DNA from: Pterobdella sp. o SKG-2022
Lineage: Eukaryota > Annelida > Clitellata > Hirudinida > Piscicolidae
DNA length: 64,000 nucleotides
NCBI GenBank assembly: GCA_964035795.1
Contig: OZ038320.1
Span: forward strand, 23,454,589-23,518,588
Direction: 5' to 3'
Shown piece after piece: positions 34,641 through 48,700 of this stretch (the stretch's first letter is position 1; every line of letters begins with the position of its first letter). The notes beneath the pieces are model-generated. The model ran no database searches. It saw nothing but the letters and a program-made list of their open reading frames with translations, and was not told where the DNA came from. The translations under genes were made by a program, and so were the position numbers.

Positions 34641-35322
34641 ACTTTATGAAAAAACGGATATGTTGATAATATACTGTTGATTTTTACGAAAATTAACTTT
34701 TAATATTTTAGTTTTGATAATGAAATTAATTTGGTTTGGTGATCAAATCATAATTATTGAAAGCCTTGAAGATACATTCAATTTAAAGAAACATTGAACA
34801 AATTTTGCTTTTGAGCCAAGCTTTTCGATAACATATGTTTTCATCAGCAGGTTCATTCAAATGATGAGAAAAATATGTTTTAGATATAACTTTGACTGAA
34901 TTTTTTCTGTGGAGATACTTATTAAAGGCTACGTGGCTGGTAGCTGACCTTTATTTTGAAGCTTGATTGAATACTTTTCAGTGTCGCTTTTTTCATTTAT
35001 TGACAAACTGGTCTAAACAAAGCATTCAATGGTTTTTTAGAGACTTGAGTGAGACTATCCGCTTTTTGAAACGGCAATTCATACAACCTGCAAAGGTATT
35101 TTGCATCTTTCATGCAGACAAAAATGTATAAAATTATCCTGTCTTTTAAGCATTTTTTATTATATAAGTTAGATGAGTATTTATTATAAAGTCTCACAAT
35201 ATTTACATTAAAATGTTTGTGAAAATAATATTTTTTTTCCAAAATATCTATTTTTAGCAACATATCTTAAAACTTTGGGAAAGCCGAATAAACAAGCTCT
35301 AAAAAGTTTTTAAAAATTTATA
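34641..35322. other. Region upstream of TAB1
   Basis: AT-rich. A minus-strand open frame at 34997-35263 has no recognisable motif and I treat it as chance. Confidence 0.35.
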
Positions 35323-38300
35323 ATGAATTATATAACTGGACTTGGAATAAAAAACTGTGAAAATGAAAAATCAAACAAAGAACAGTATTGTTTTTCAAAA
35401 GAGTAAGTATTTGGATTTACTTATATTCCATGTTGCTTTGGTTAATAAGAAAAAATAATGAAGTTTTTTATCAATTGATTAAAAAATTTTGTAGATAATG
35501 CATTCAACTTTATAAGATAAATCTATAATGTTTGAGGATAATCAAGATCAAATAATTAAAAATAATTTTCTTAGACTTTCAGAAGACTCTTGTGTAATGG
35601 GGTTTTTTGTAGGTTACAAAGGAGACAATTTGAGAAGATTTTTAGTTGAGAATTTTCCTGAAGAAGTCAAAGATGTTGTGAATAATGCTACAACAGAAGC
35701 TGATGTTCCATCATTGCTTTTGAAAGTGGGTTTATTAAGTTTTATTGATTTTTTTTATTAGAAAAATAAAATTTTCCCAGGTATTTGAAAACATGGAGAA
35801 TAGAGTTATACTTTTGCAAGAAAAATCTTTAACTGTAAGTTAAAATTTTTTTTCTATGCTCTTAGCACTAAACTTGATCAAATTAGCACTTGTATTTGTG
35901 AGCTATTTGATATAATATAAACTAAAGTGGCATTAGTCTTGGTTATATTGTTATTCGGTTTTGGTTTTGATCCTTGTTGGCAGAAGGAATCTTGAAAGGT
36001 TGGAAAGAGCAAAGCCTGCTTTATGATAATTTTCATATCAGTTGAAAGGCTGAATTAGCAGTTTCATCCAAATCAGCTTTGAATATAATTGGTTATGTTT
36101 TTCAATAACATTTAAAGCAGAAAATTTTTTTTATTGAGTGGATAAATTAATCAGAATTTATATCAACCTTATTTGTTGAGACAAGTTGGAATCTAGTATA
36201 GACACTGAAAAAAAATATCTCCCCTAAAAGCTATTTGATGGTGATTTTGCAGTAAATGAAAAAACTTCATGCATACATTTATTTGTAAACCATTACCTTT
36301 AATTTCATCATAAATTGCTTTTCTAATCCTTTACTCATTATCATTATTAATTTAATTTTTTCCATTTTTACTTTTTTATTCAATAGTTCCTATTATCATT
36401 TCTCTTTATTTTAAATTATGATTATGATAAAAATTTTTTTTTAAAGAATTATAAAGAAAAACTGGAGTGTTCAACTGGAGTGGTTATTTACATGAAGAAT
36501 GAATGGATGTATGTTGCCAATTTAGGTTCTTGTATTCTTGGTCTTAACTATTATTTAATATTATTTTTTATTAATATAAAGATTTTCACTTATGAAAGTT
36601 ACGAAACTTAAATTACTGAAGTTTTATATTTCATATTTCTAACTTTTTGATATATAGCAAACACAATTGAGGAAAAAATTAGAAATTTTCAATCTTTTTC
36701 ATCATATTTTTAGTGCTTGAATACTTCAGTTTATATCTTTCAGGTAAAGAAGCAACTATTATGAAAAGAATAACGTGATATAAATAGTTATGTATGTCAT
36801 ACAGGTTGCAACAGGGCTTTGTTATGCACAGACCAGGGTGAACCTCCAATTCAATTGACAGAAGATCACTGTTTTTTCAATCCCAAGGAGAGTGCCAGAC
36901 TCACTAGGTCAACATCTTATTTTATAAACTATGATGTAAATATACCAGGTTTATTAAGTGTTTTTTTAAATTTATTAATAGTTTTTTCCAATATAAGAAT
37001 AATTTAAATAATTATTTATTACTTCCTATATTGATTTCGAAACTTCACGATAAGTATTGAAAATCGTATGAATCATGTTACTGTACTTAAAGTTTTGAAC
37101 ACTGGTGTGGCTTAGTCTTGGCTTTTTGTGTTGGTTTTCTAGCTCCAACAAATACCTGCTGACAATAAAAATTTCATATTATCAAAACTATGAAAGCTAA
37201 AGTGATTTAACTAGATTACGAAGATAAAAGATTATATTATTGATACATAATGTGTTCTCTATATCTCACTTTCAGCACTTGAACATTATAAATGAATCAA
37301 ACTAAAATGCTTCATTCAACTTTTATCATCCAATTTGAGTTTTTTTCTTTGCATTTATCTGTATAAAACTTCATTATATTTATCAAAAGCCAATTATAAA
37401 TCTTATAGCCTAATTGACAAACGAAATATATTCATAATAATAGTTAACTAACAAGAATAAATGAATAAATATGATTCTTTCTTTAAAAAAATATTATAAT
37501 AATGAAAATGATTTGAATATGTAAACTATAGCTTGGTGATTGACACAAGCAAACGTAAAGATTTCCAATCAGTTCCTTTTTCAAGATGTTTTGGAGGGAG
37601 AAGTCTGGCAAAGCATTTTAACTGGTTTGTTAATATTAGTTCTAGAGTTATTTTTAGTTTTATTCAATCATCATGATAAAAATTTTAAAACTATTTCTAA
37701 TGGTTAGTTTTTTAATAACAAGCTTCAAAGTATTTCAAATTAGTGGTATCTATTATATTGAAGTTGAGTATGATGAATTTAAAAATAATTAAGTTAATTA
37801 TTTGCTTTGCCATGAATGGGGGGTTTAGACTTGTAGAGTGTAGCGTGTAAAAAAGACTTGGAAAGAGCTCATATTGAATGATAAAAGAAAGCTAGACATG
37901 GTTCGTGCGGATCCACTTGATCGCTCTGAATGGAAAGACTGACTTCGAGATAGAACTTTCAAAAAGCCCAACGGAAAAGGAAAACGGGCTATAAAAAGGA
38001 TTTGATTGATTGATTTGATTGTTTGCTGTTTGTTCAAGGCGTAACGTTAAACTGCTTTCAACCTAGCATCTGTAGTTTTAAATTTTTTTCATTTCTCATA
38101 ACTTGGATGCTGTAAAAACGTAGGAAGTTATTTTGTTAGCATTATCATTTGTTAGTAGATAGTTTTAGTTGCCACTGACTAGGCAAATTGCTCAAGGTTT
38201 GAAGCCTCAAATATTCAACCGGTAAAATTGTCAAAATTGGCTGTTTTATGAACAACAGTCTCTAATAACATTGAATATTACTTTTAGTAAGTTAAGTTTT

Positions 38301-39433
38301 CGAATAGACAATAAATATCCGACTGCAAACAACGTTAGATGTAGGGATCAACAGCATTAAAAAATTTTGTTTTTATGTATATTCTAAAATCTGAACATAT
38401 TGAATACTGTATAGCGTAGCCATTATAAACCTTCCAACCCATGCTAGCGTGCAAATGGACGTAAAACGATGATAATAATGAGGAGATGATAATAATATGG
38501 ATACAAACGAAGTTGAAGATGAGAAAATGGTGATGATGGTGATAGTCAATGTATGAGGCTTTTCATTTTGAAGTCATAATAATTGATTTTAATATAATTC
38601 GCTTGTTCTTCTCCAAAGCCTTTCAACACAGAATTGATCTTATTATGTTGTTTCAGTTATTGATTACTATATTTAGTATTCAAACATAGCGATATTTGGT
38701 TGAAAATATGTTTTTATGAATCATTGGTTTACGAATCAATGTTGTTGTATGAAATTACTTCAAGGTTAATTAATTATTTTAAAATTTTATTTCAACATTT
38801 AGTTATTACTCACACAGTCCGTATGATAAATCTCCTTGGATAGCTGAGCCAGATATCAAAGGACCCTACAAACTTGATGAGGGAGTGCGCTTACTTGTTA
38901 TAACAACGAAAAGTGTGTTGGAAAAGTTGAGTGAAGAGATAAACGAACAAAGTAACATCGATTTGGTATCAAAGATTGAACATAATTTGCTTATGTCTTT
39001 CTGCATGAATAGTGTTGCTCAATCGGTTTTGGAACAGGAACCTTTTACGAACGATAGTCATAGTTCTAAAAAGATAGGAAGGTTTTCACACGATCCTTTT
39101 TATAGCAGACTTTTACTTTTGATACATAACTTTCAAAACGCATTCGCTGCCGTAGATAATTCTTATACCAATTCTCAACCGCTTAGTATTGATGTCAGCT
39201 GTGAACAAAATAATTACGACCAATCTTTTGTGGAAAACGTGAGCAATCAAAACGAATGTGATAATCATCTTGAGAATAAAGACCTTGGAAAATCAACTGC
39301 TCGCACACCTGATAACAATGGAAAGAGAATCAAAGCTTATGTCAATTTCACGGGATTTGATGAAACAGTTGTTAATCTACCAGATGATTTGAAGAAAGAT
39401 TATGAACTCATAATGAAATTTATGAATTCGTGA
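35323..39433 (+). CDS. TAB1: TAB1-like PP2C pseudophosphatase, TAK1 adaptor, 7 exons
   Basis: TAB1 binds and activates the kinase TAK1 (MAP3K7) in TGF-beta and innate immune signalling through a PP2C-like domain that lacks phosphatase activity. Exons: 35323-35402, 35575-35725, 35781-35834, 36447-36525, 36805-36907, 37532-37624, 38803-39433. All phases close at about 396 residues, shorter than the human protein (about 500). CVMGFFVGYKGDNL (residues 33-46) matches the TAB1 NGYDGN region. The catalytic PP2C Asp-Gly (DGH) is replaced by VGY, so metal binding is lost. YVANLGCNRALLCTDQG and IAEPDIKG match the core beta-sheet. The tail contains YVNFTGF (366-372), comparable to the aromatic TAK1-binding motif YVDFAEF of TAB1. 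An Asn/Ser-rich linker precedes it. Two introns are short (55 bp at 35726 and 172 bp at 35403). A downstream ATG at 35528 is intronic in this model. Confidence 0.85.
37835..38020 (+). mobile_element. Non-LTR element tail in a TAB1 intron (family D)
   Basis: The translation contains LILNDKRKLDMVRADPLDRS followed by EW, typical of the extreme C-terminus of some RTE/L1-like polyproteins. It ends in a (TTGA)n-like tail near 38000-38020. Confidence 0.6.
38430..38490 (+). mobile_element. GATGATAATG-tailed retroelement 3' end
   Basis: CCTTCCAACCCATGCTAGCG, then CAAATGGACGTAAAACGATG and a GAT/AAT tail. The same ending closes the LINE fragment at 45190-45785, so this is probably a SINE or a severely truncated LINE with that 3' end. 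Confidence 0.65.
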
Positions 39434-39752
39434 TTTTCAACTTATTTTAGTAGTTTAAAATTTTTAATGTTTTTTTAAATTCACAAAATATTGAATCAAT
39501 ATTTGAAAAATTTTTAAAATACAATTATAATGAAAGTCTTGAAATATTTTACTAAAATAATTTCAACATGAGCTATATAATGATCGTAAAAAAATCGTTA
39601 ACTAGGAGTGCGCATCTATATAAAGAGAATCCATTTCTAAATTATTAAGTTTCATGGTTTGTGCAGGTATTTTGTTGAATAGTTCTCTGGTTTCAGATTG
39701 CTTAAAAAAGCTTCACTACTTTTAGGATAAACTTCGATTATTCTTTTTGTTT
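39434..39752 (+). other. Short TAB1-TPST intergenic gap
   Basis: Only 319 bases separate the TAB1 stop from the TPST ATG. A strong acceptor (TCTCTGGTTTCAG, ending at 39696) lies 56 bases before the ATG. It could end a 5' leader intron or be a trans-splice acceptor. Confidence 0.45.
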
Positions 39753-42700
39753 ATGGAATCATTCTCCATGAACATGTTGAAGAAGAACACTAAAAGAATA
39801 ATATTTTATAGTTTTATAGCTTTTTTAATATTTCTATTAGGAAAATACACTTGTTATTTAAATTATACTTCAATAAAAGGTTATACAATAATGTCAAAAG
39901 AATCGTTCAATTATATGATAAACCGTGGTGACGGTAAATTATTTACATATGATCGTTCTATGCCTTTGATTTTTGTTGGAGGCATGCCGAGAAGTGGAAC
40001 GACATTGATGAGAGCTATGCTGGATGCTCACCCAGATGTCAGATGTGGTGAAGAAACCAGGGTGAACTCAATTTTATTTTCTTTTTTGATTCAGCTAAAT
40101 TTCATTTTTAAAATTTACCAATCTATAAACAAAAATTAATAATTTACATACTTTTCATGTCGCAACAGATAATTCCAAGAATATTATCTCTCAAAAACCA
40201 ATGGACAAGATCGGAAAAAGAAAAAGAGAGATTATTGGAAGGAGGAATAACTCAAGATGTACTTTATTCAGGCATTGCATCTTTTGTATTGGAAGTTATA
40301 GCGAAACATGGTGAACCAGCTCCAATCTTATGCAACAAAGATCCTTTTACACTCAAATACATGACTGACCTTACATATATGTTCCCCAATGCAAAGTATT
40401 TGTGGATGATTCGAGATGGTCGAGCTGTAGTACATTCTGTTATGTCTAGAAAAGTCACCATTACTGGTGGGTTTGATATTTTATTAATCAATACAAGATC
40501 ATTAAGTTGATTTCATTTTATTTTAACTTAATACATTGTTTTCAAATGTACCAAGGTAGATTTTTATGTTTAAAATAATAAATTTTTTATTGTAAATTTT
40601 AATTCATTTTAAAAATTTTAATTTTTTGTTCTTATTTTTACAATATAACACTGTATAATATGTATTCAATACATTATAGAAAGATTTTTACAACAATTTT
40701 GCAAAATTTAATATAAAAAAAACCTTTGTTTTTATGTAAGTTTGATATAGACTATTAATGTTTAAAAACCTCGCTCTTTATGTAAATTTTTTTATTGGTA
40801 TTGATTAGTGTAGTTTTGTTATATGTTAATTTTATTTCTTTGTTCTAGTATAAGATTTTTACTCCATGAAATATTGATTATAATCAGTTTAAAATTTTTT
40901 TCATCATATTAAGATAGTTTTTTATTTTTTTTCCAAGTATATAATATTTAAGCATCACTGATGTTACCATATCAATGATAATATGGTAATTTTTATCCTT
41001 TCTAGATGGATTCAATTTAAAAATAAATTTTTAATATCAAAAATGATTGTTTAACTAGCAATCTCAAGTTAAAAGCTTTTTTTTTAATTTTTATCACTGA
41101 TTAAGTATAACTTAGATAAAGATAATTGGATGTAGCATATTCACATGATGTAATTTTTTGAAGAGCCCAAGAAGTGCCTAACAGAAAAGCTTAATAAATA
41201 TAAAAATAATTTTTAGCAAAATTATGAAATTAAATCGATTTTTCCAGATAAGAGAAAAACTACTTGTGAATGTAAATTTAGGTTGAACAGGTTTAAGTAA
41301 AATATATTTAAGAGAGAAAAGTTGCAGATATCAAAGGAACATCATGGTGTATCAGAGTATATGTGAGGTGGAGTTGAAGAAATAAGGGGAAAAAATGAGG
41401 TCTTAGAATGATTAAAAAAGTATTTCAAATTGTCTCAAATTAATCTTATCACTAATCAATTGGAAAAGTAAAAGTTTCATTAAAAATTGTTAAATTGAAT
41501 GAAGTTGAGAAAGCATTAAAAAGAAAGGTAACAAGCTTCAGGAATTCAGGAGATTATGACGGACTATAAAAATGCTAAAAGGTTGCAATAAAGCCTTTAC
41601 AAAAAATTAAATGAAAGTTTTTAGTAAACAATTCCCTAAATCAAGGGGGGCCTACAATTCATCACTTAAAAGTATCAAGCTTAATACCAAAGGTTTTGAG
41701 TATAAAAGGCAAATTTATAAGGCTGAAAAGACATGAAGAAATGCAGGCAGAAAAATATAAAATAGTTGGTCTAACAGAGTTACAGACGCAATTTATAAAT
41801 AAATGGAGATGGTTCATAGTTTAATGAAACTTTTTTTGAGAAAAAACATGGCATTGCTGTTTATAACAATTAATAATCATTAAAACTTTTTAATGATAAA
41901 GTTTTAATCACTAAAGTCAGTTTTAATATTATAATTGAGAAACAAATATTGGTTATTTTAAATTCATTTTTATAGTTCATCATAATTCTTTATTGATTTT
42001 TACATCATCAGTACAAACATTTCTTCCCATATTCTTTCAATGTATTACCATCATCATCATCATTTATTATCACTTAGAGGATAAATATAATTTTGAACAT
42101 ACTGTCATAAGATTTTAAACCCAAACGGTGATGATAATGATAGATTTTATAAAATCAATGTCATTATTTTTTATTAAAGATAACTATTAATATTGAAGTT
42201 GACCAAATTTAAATTATTTTTAAAGTAATTGTCAATTAGAAACCAAATATTTTAAATGATGAACTCATTAAACTGGAAATATTATTACTATATAATATTA
42301 AATTCGTTTTCATTTCATCATCAATACCATGTTTTTGACACCATTTAAGGCTTTGACCTGAACGACTTTGAGAAAAGTCTTGCAAAGTGGGACCAGGTGA
42401 TGACCAGTATGTATAAGCAATGCGTCACTGTTGGGCCAAGTTAGTTACTACTATCATATAAAATAATATGTGAGAGTCATGAGCGCTTTATTAATATCGA
42501 TCATTAAATATTTACATAAATTCGCACTTTTAGTCCAACATTTTGTTTTTTATATATAAAAAGTATATTTAAATTTATTAGGTATATTTTTGAAATAATT
42601 TTTTAAATCGTTTTTATGTCGAAAATCCGCATTCCAAAATTTTTTGGAAACCGTGTCATGAACAAAATATCCTCCTATATTTGTTAAAAAAAATAATGTA

Positions 42701-45700
42701 AAAGTAAGGAAATGAATTTAGTACAAGCATTTAAATTTAGAAAATATCAATTTTTTGATTGAATATGTTTTTTATGCAGCGAATGAAACAAGTATAAACC
42801 TTCTGTTTATTAAAAAGTATACGTTTATTTGATTGGCATAAGCTTTTTATTCTAACAGAAACTACGTGAGATGGTTTTCAAATATGTTTAAAATTGTAAA
42901 TAACAATACAGCTGTTAATAATTAGGATGATTTCACAATTACGGGAAATAACAAGGCAAAATTTCAACATCAAAAAGTCAATTACAGCGATGAATTTGTT
43001 AAATAACGAAAATAAGGCTTCTAGTATAATTCACAAATAATAAACGCTCGAGCTTTTTATTAAACCATCAGTATCACATTGTTTGATTGAATATCCCACG
43101 TTTGCTCAAATTTAATTTTTGATATGTTGATCAAAATTCAAATCGGTAAATTAAAAAACAAAAAAAAGATTTTGAACTTGTTGAATTTATTATATGCTCA
43201 TAAATATATGAATATATTGCCATCAATAATGAAGGATGTTTTTCATCTAATTTTATGAAAATATATTTGTTTTTTTGTTATTTTACTTTCTTTTTTTTTA
43301 TTAATTGCATTATCAAACCTCATTACACTTTTTTCAAAACTTTTAAAAGTACAACGATTCGATAATGAAAATTTGATGAATATTAAGATACCCTAATATG
43401 TCAATAATATTTAAAACAATAGTTTTATATAAAAATATATACAAATAATTAAAAAAAATCAAAAATAATGCAAAAAAGTTAAATTATTCACTTAATTTTT
43501 TCAGCTCATAATAATTCAAATGATTATTTAATTATCATGATTTTTGTTTATTTTTATTACTATTTTTTCAAAAGGCCTTATCTGCTTCCTAAATTTCAAT
43601 TTCCGTCTGGACTTTAGCTACATTCCTAACAAATAAATTTATTTATTTTCATGTTCTTACGATGAAGTTTTGTATATAAATTTCTCAAGTATTTGGTTAC
43701 ATCTATTAATAACGCTAATGCTGCCATTAAAGATTATATTTTATTTATTAATTTTATTACTTTTGTGTGAAGAAAACGTTTTCAGCGATATTTTTTCTGA
43801 TTATTATAACCATTTTTTCAATCAAGTTATAAATGGCAAACTCTTTTGACTGTTATATTTATTTTTCTGGGAAGATAATCCTTTAAGAGAGGGCATAACT
43901 CTTTCAGCAAAAATAATTTTTCAATTCAGCTTGACTATAATAATGTTGCTTAATATATTGTAAAGTATAAAGTTTCAAGAATAATAAGTTTGATACTATA
44001 AAAAATTATATATCATTTAGGACTTGATAAAAAATCTTTTAAAAATGTTTGAATTCATTTTTTAGTTTTTATATTTTTAAATTTATTTACTCGAGGTTTT
44101 TTTAGGTTAGTACTTTTGAAAACATAATGTTTTAGGATATTTATTTGAAACTATATTATGAGACATGATTTAGAAATCTCTTAATCTACAAACTTCACTT
44201 GAATAAAATCCTATAAAAAATTTCGTTCCTAAATCTTGCCCTACTTTTATTCACATCGTCCGACTTACCAAACTGCTTATTTTTTCGTGATAAGTTTTCA
44301 CCACTTATCTTTTCAAATTTTAAACACTTGGAGAAACATACAATGTATATATTGCCCTTTCACGTTGATGCAAGTGTGTTGGCAGATTGCAATGTGTATG
44401 AGCAGAATTTAACAAAATAATTTTAAGAGTAAAAATCAAGAAGATAATAGCCTTTTGTTACTACTGATCAAAATAATACGGACAAGGGTTTTGCTTGCTA
44501 AGAATAATGTTGATAGGTTTTGAAAATTTATGATGGTTTTGTGAAAATGTTATACATTTTGCTAATAAACCTCTAAGGTCTTTTTATGAATTTTTCCATA
44601 TAAGCTACTCTATTTCATAAAAATTGTTTATATGTTGTAGATTAAGCCAAAATTAGCGGATTATAGAGAGACAATAAATATACTAACACTAGAAACATTC
44701 ATTAATTTTTAGTTTTGTGCAATTTAGTTTAAAAAATCGGTTTAAATACATTTATTCAATCATGAAAAAAAATAATCTCTTCGATAAACTCAGCCTTATC
44801 ACAAGTCGCTAGCTTTGAAGTATCAGCAGAAGAAAATATATATCATAGTTATAATATTTTTTCAATATTCAAATTAAATAATACTAAAAACAAGTAATTA
44901 GAAGTTCAAAAAGATCGATTGAGTGTCATGACAGTTGTTATTCCTAGTATGAATGCATATGTTACGCATAAAACATTGATTTCTATTCCTTATCAATACT
45001 TAATTAGCTCTTAAAATAAGAAAATAATTTTCTAGTTTTTTATTCTTTTATATTTTGCACTAAATTCGTGTTTATATCATGTTGTATACCCAATAAATTC
45101 TAGAAATAAAATTTATTGGCTTTTCTTAATCATATTTAATGTATTGTATATAATTATCGATTTAACTTATGAAAATAAATAGGAAGTTGTTAACCAATTC
45201 TGTTATCTAAGGGATATGCAAGAGGTGGATCAGAAGCTAGTACTGTTGCCCGTGTAAGATCTAGCTAGAAGAGCTTCAGGGTACTGTCACCTCTGTTAGC
45301 TAGTCGGGTCATTTCACTTCGAAAAAAAGAGCTTTTATATGCTGCTTGCGTCAGAAGTGTGATGGTTTATGGTAGTGAGGCCTTTTAAGAAGCAAGATAT
45401 TACCAGAATTTTCAGAGCTGATAAGATAAGGATCAGGTGGATATGCAATGTAAGCTTAAAGAATGGCAGATCATCAGAAAAATTAAGATACAGACTGGGA
45501 ATTCCAGACATCATTGAGATGCTACGCAGAAATACACAAGTGTTTTTGGCATTTTACGAGGATGGATGCTGGAAACCCAGCAAGTGCTTGTAGATATGTC
45601 AAGGTAGAAGGTAAGAGAAAAAAAGCTAGAACAAGAAAAACATGGTCCCAATTAGTAAGCAATGACTTTAAAAAAATGAAACTCAAACCTGAATTAGCCC

Positions 45701-48700
45701 AAAACCGTGTGGAAAGAAGCCATTATGGGACTCTTTCCAACCCATGCTTGCATGGAAATGGACGTAAAACGATGATGATGATGTGCTTAATAGAAATAAA
45801 TACAAAAAGGTAAGCTGGATTTTATTGAAATTTCAGTTTCTACTTATCACAAACATGGTCACTAAGGGTTGAGTTTTTATCAGATAAACTTTTATTTTGT
45901 TATGCTATCACTTTTTGTTATGATAAACATTTTTCTAATCAATATTTCAAGTGGTAAATAATTATATACTTATATGGTAGTTTTCTATAATAATTTTATT
46001 TAAAATTTAGGTTATTGTTAAATTAAATGTATATTAAAATATAAGTTGTTGACAGCTTTAACCTTATCATAAAGATATTTGAATTCAATTTTTTCACTTT
46101 ACCAGTTTCATTACTGAAAAAAAATATACATAATTCAACGATTTCTTTAAACAGTTTTCAAGATTGTATGTATTTGAAGTAAGTGAATCAAGTACCTAAA
46201 ATTATATCTATTGGTGCAAAAAGATTTACAAAGAAATAAATTGTATGCATTATGCATCTTCATTTGTTTAAAGCTCAAACCACTCTAACTAGATCAACAA
46301 GAATTCATTTTTGGTAATTCAATAGTTATATATTTCAAAAGCTATTTCTAATTCGTAAATATTTTTGATCGCAAAATGTGTATAGTTTGCAGCCTCCAAA
46401 TAATTATATGTTTTCACTTCGATGAAATTCCCTCTGTGCTATATTATTGTTGTAAACTGCAACACCCAATGGATATTTTTAAAGATTGAAGGATAGTAAA
46501 GAATAATTACATCAATTCAGTCATGATCTCTATAAAAGCTAATAATTCGAAACCACGTGAAAATTCAACTATTTGATTATTACAACACAATACAATAACT
46601 AATATGATTATAGTGGAATTAACTCCAAGAGTTTCTAGACCACTAAATCCTTCATTTTTATATGTTGGGAAAAGTATTATAAAAGTATTGAATAGTATCT
46701 TTCTATGTTATTTATGAGTTATCAAATCAAAAAATGTTAGGCATATTGACGTTTAAATTTTTTCAAATATTTTTTTTGAGAAATTATGATATACAGTTTC
46801 AAATTTTAATACCAAGATTTTATAATTCAATCAGCATGTCTGATACTTTTTAAACTTGCAACTAATTATAGATGTACTCATTTTATGAGTGATTTTATAA
46901 TTGAAGTGTTTCCATAGTTTTTTGAATTTTTGTTTCTGAAACTATTGACTTTTTATTTTTAAAATATTTTTATATTTAAGCTTTTCAGAGAAATTTTATG
47001 TATTTTTTATATAGTAATTATCTATAAAACATCGGTTTGAGGAATTTTCATACATTTATTTAAACTTAGTATTTTAAATTGTAATTTGGTTTCACTTATC
47101 GAAAATGTTATGGATAAAAGTTTTTTTTTATATTTCTGATCTTGTGAAGAAATTATATAAAATTCAATATTTAAAAAATTCATACGGCATCTCTTAAAAA
47201 CTATTTAAGCTTATATTCAAAAAGGTTTTTTAAACCTCAATTCCTTTGCTCATCCATGAAAGCTCTTGCTTTAAATAAAGCAACAAGTGGAAGATTATTT
47301 TAACTAGTTAATCTGAAATAATTAAAGTCTATATTGGCTTGTTATAACTTATGTTATTTACGAACTCTAGCAGTATTTTCGGTGATCTCATTAGATGTTT
47401 TTGTGTTCACTTCAATTTTTTTATTTGATGCATGTTTATATTTAAATTTTAAAATTAGAATTTTTATGTAGCTATGAATTTCGAATATATTCAGTTTAAA
47501 TTCATTTAACCCTTTCAAAAAGCATTTTAACGGAACAAATGTACTGTATGCATTTGTGTTGAAGTTATTTTCTAAATGTTTCATTATTTTCTTACACATG
47601 TTTTCGTAGTTTCTCATATATTTTTCCGAGCATGTATATCGACCGATAATTGCCGATAATATATATGGTCACTATATTGGGGATTTTATCTGATATTTCA
47701 TTAAAATTTTTCATTCAAACAAATAGAACTTAGCACGTATTTTAAATTTAGTATAGTATCATTGCATGAACAATATGTTAATGTGAAATTTATTTCTTTA
47801 GATTTTTTATGAGGTTTCTAATGAGGAACTTTTAATTTCCTTTTTCCATCTGTTGATCCCAGCACTTTCCGTGCCTTTAGGCACAGGCCCAACGCACGAA
47901 ACCCTTCTACTCGTGACTGGCGTATCCAAGTTCCAAGCACCGATTTCCCCATGCTGAACAAGTCCAAGAATATACATCTTTCTTTTGGTAGATTCTTTTT
48001 CTACTCTCACATCCATCCAACTAGATTCCTGAATTATCAGACTTATGGTCATAACATAACTAAGTGCCACAATCCTAGAGTATGTGAGCACTGCGGCAAA
48101 GACCATTCGTCTGACAACTGCCGTTAAAACCTCTCCTTCTTTTTGTGCTCCCTAATTTAAAACAAAGCGCTCTTGCCATGACCACGTCACAACATCCTCC
48201 TCTTGTCCCCTTTATAGACAACAAGTGCGACTCAAGGTGAGACGTACGGCTTAGAAGTGACGGTCAGCCTCTCATTCTAGTCCACAATGTACCTTTGTCT
48301 ACTAAATTCGCTTTCCTAGGTCTACTCGTAGTAAGTCTTCTATTATACTCGATAATATCCTTTCTCTTAAACTTGACATTATTGCTTTTGACAGAAACTT
48401 GAATTCTTGAAAACGCAGACAATGTCACAAAATATGACATAGTGCCTCATGGCTTTCATGTCTCGCACTCTCACCGACCCATCGGCAAACGAGGTGGAGG
48501 TGTTTCTATAATTTCCAGAAACTCCATTAGATTGGATGCCATTCGATCCCCACCCCACTCTTTTTTTGAATCATTGACAGCCAAAGTGTCTTTTTCGTCT
48601 AACTGTTTGTTTCTATCGGTGATCTACCGTCCTCCAAACACCGGCAATTTTATCTGCGAGCTCACGTCTCATCTCTATTTTCTTTATTCTCTTTCTTCAA

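Noticed and set aside
35528..35761. Start of the TAB1-like protein at the ATG 35528
   Set aside because: The segment before ACTTTCAGAAG is better read as intron (TTTTCTTAG acceptor). The exon 35323-35402 joins in phase and resembles the PP2C N-terminus.
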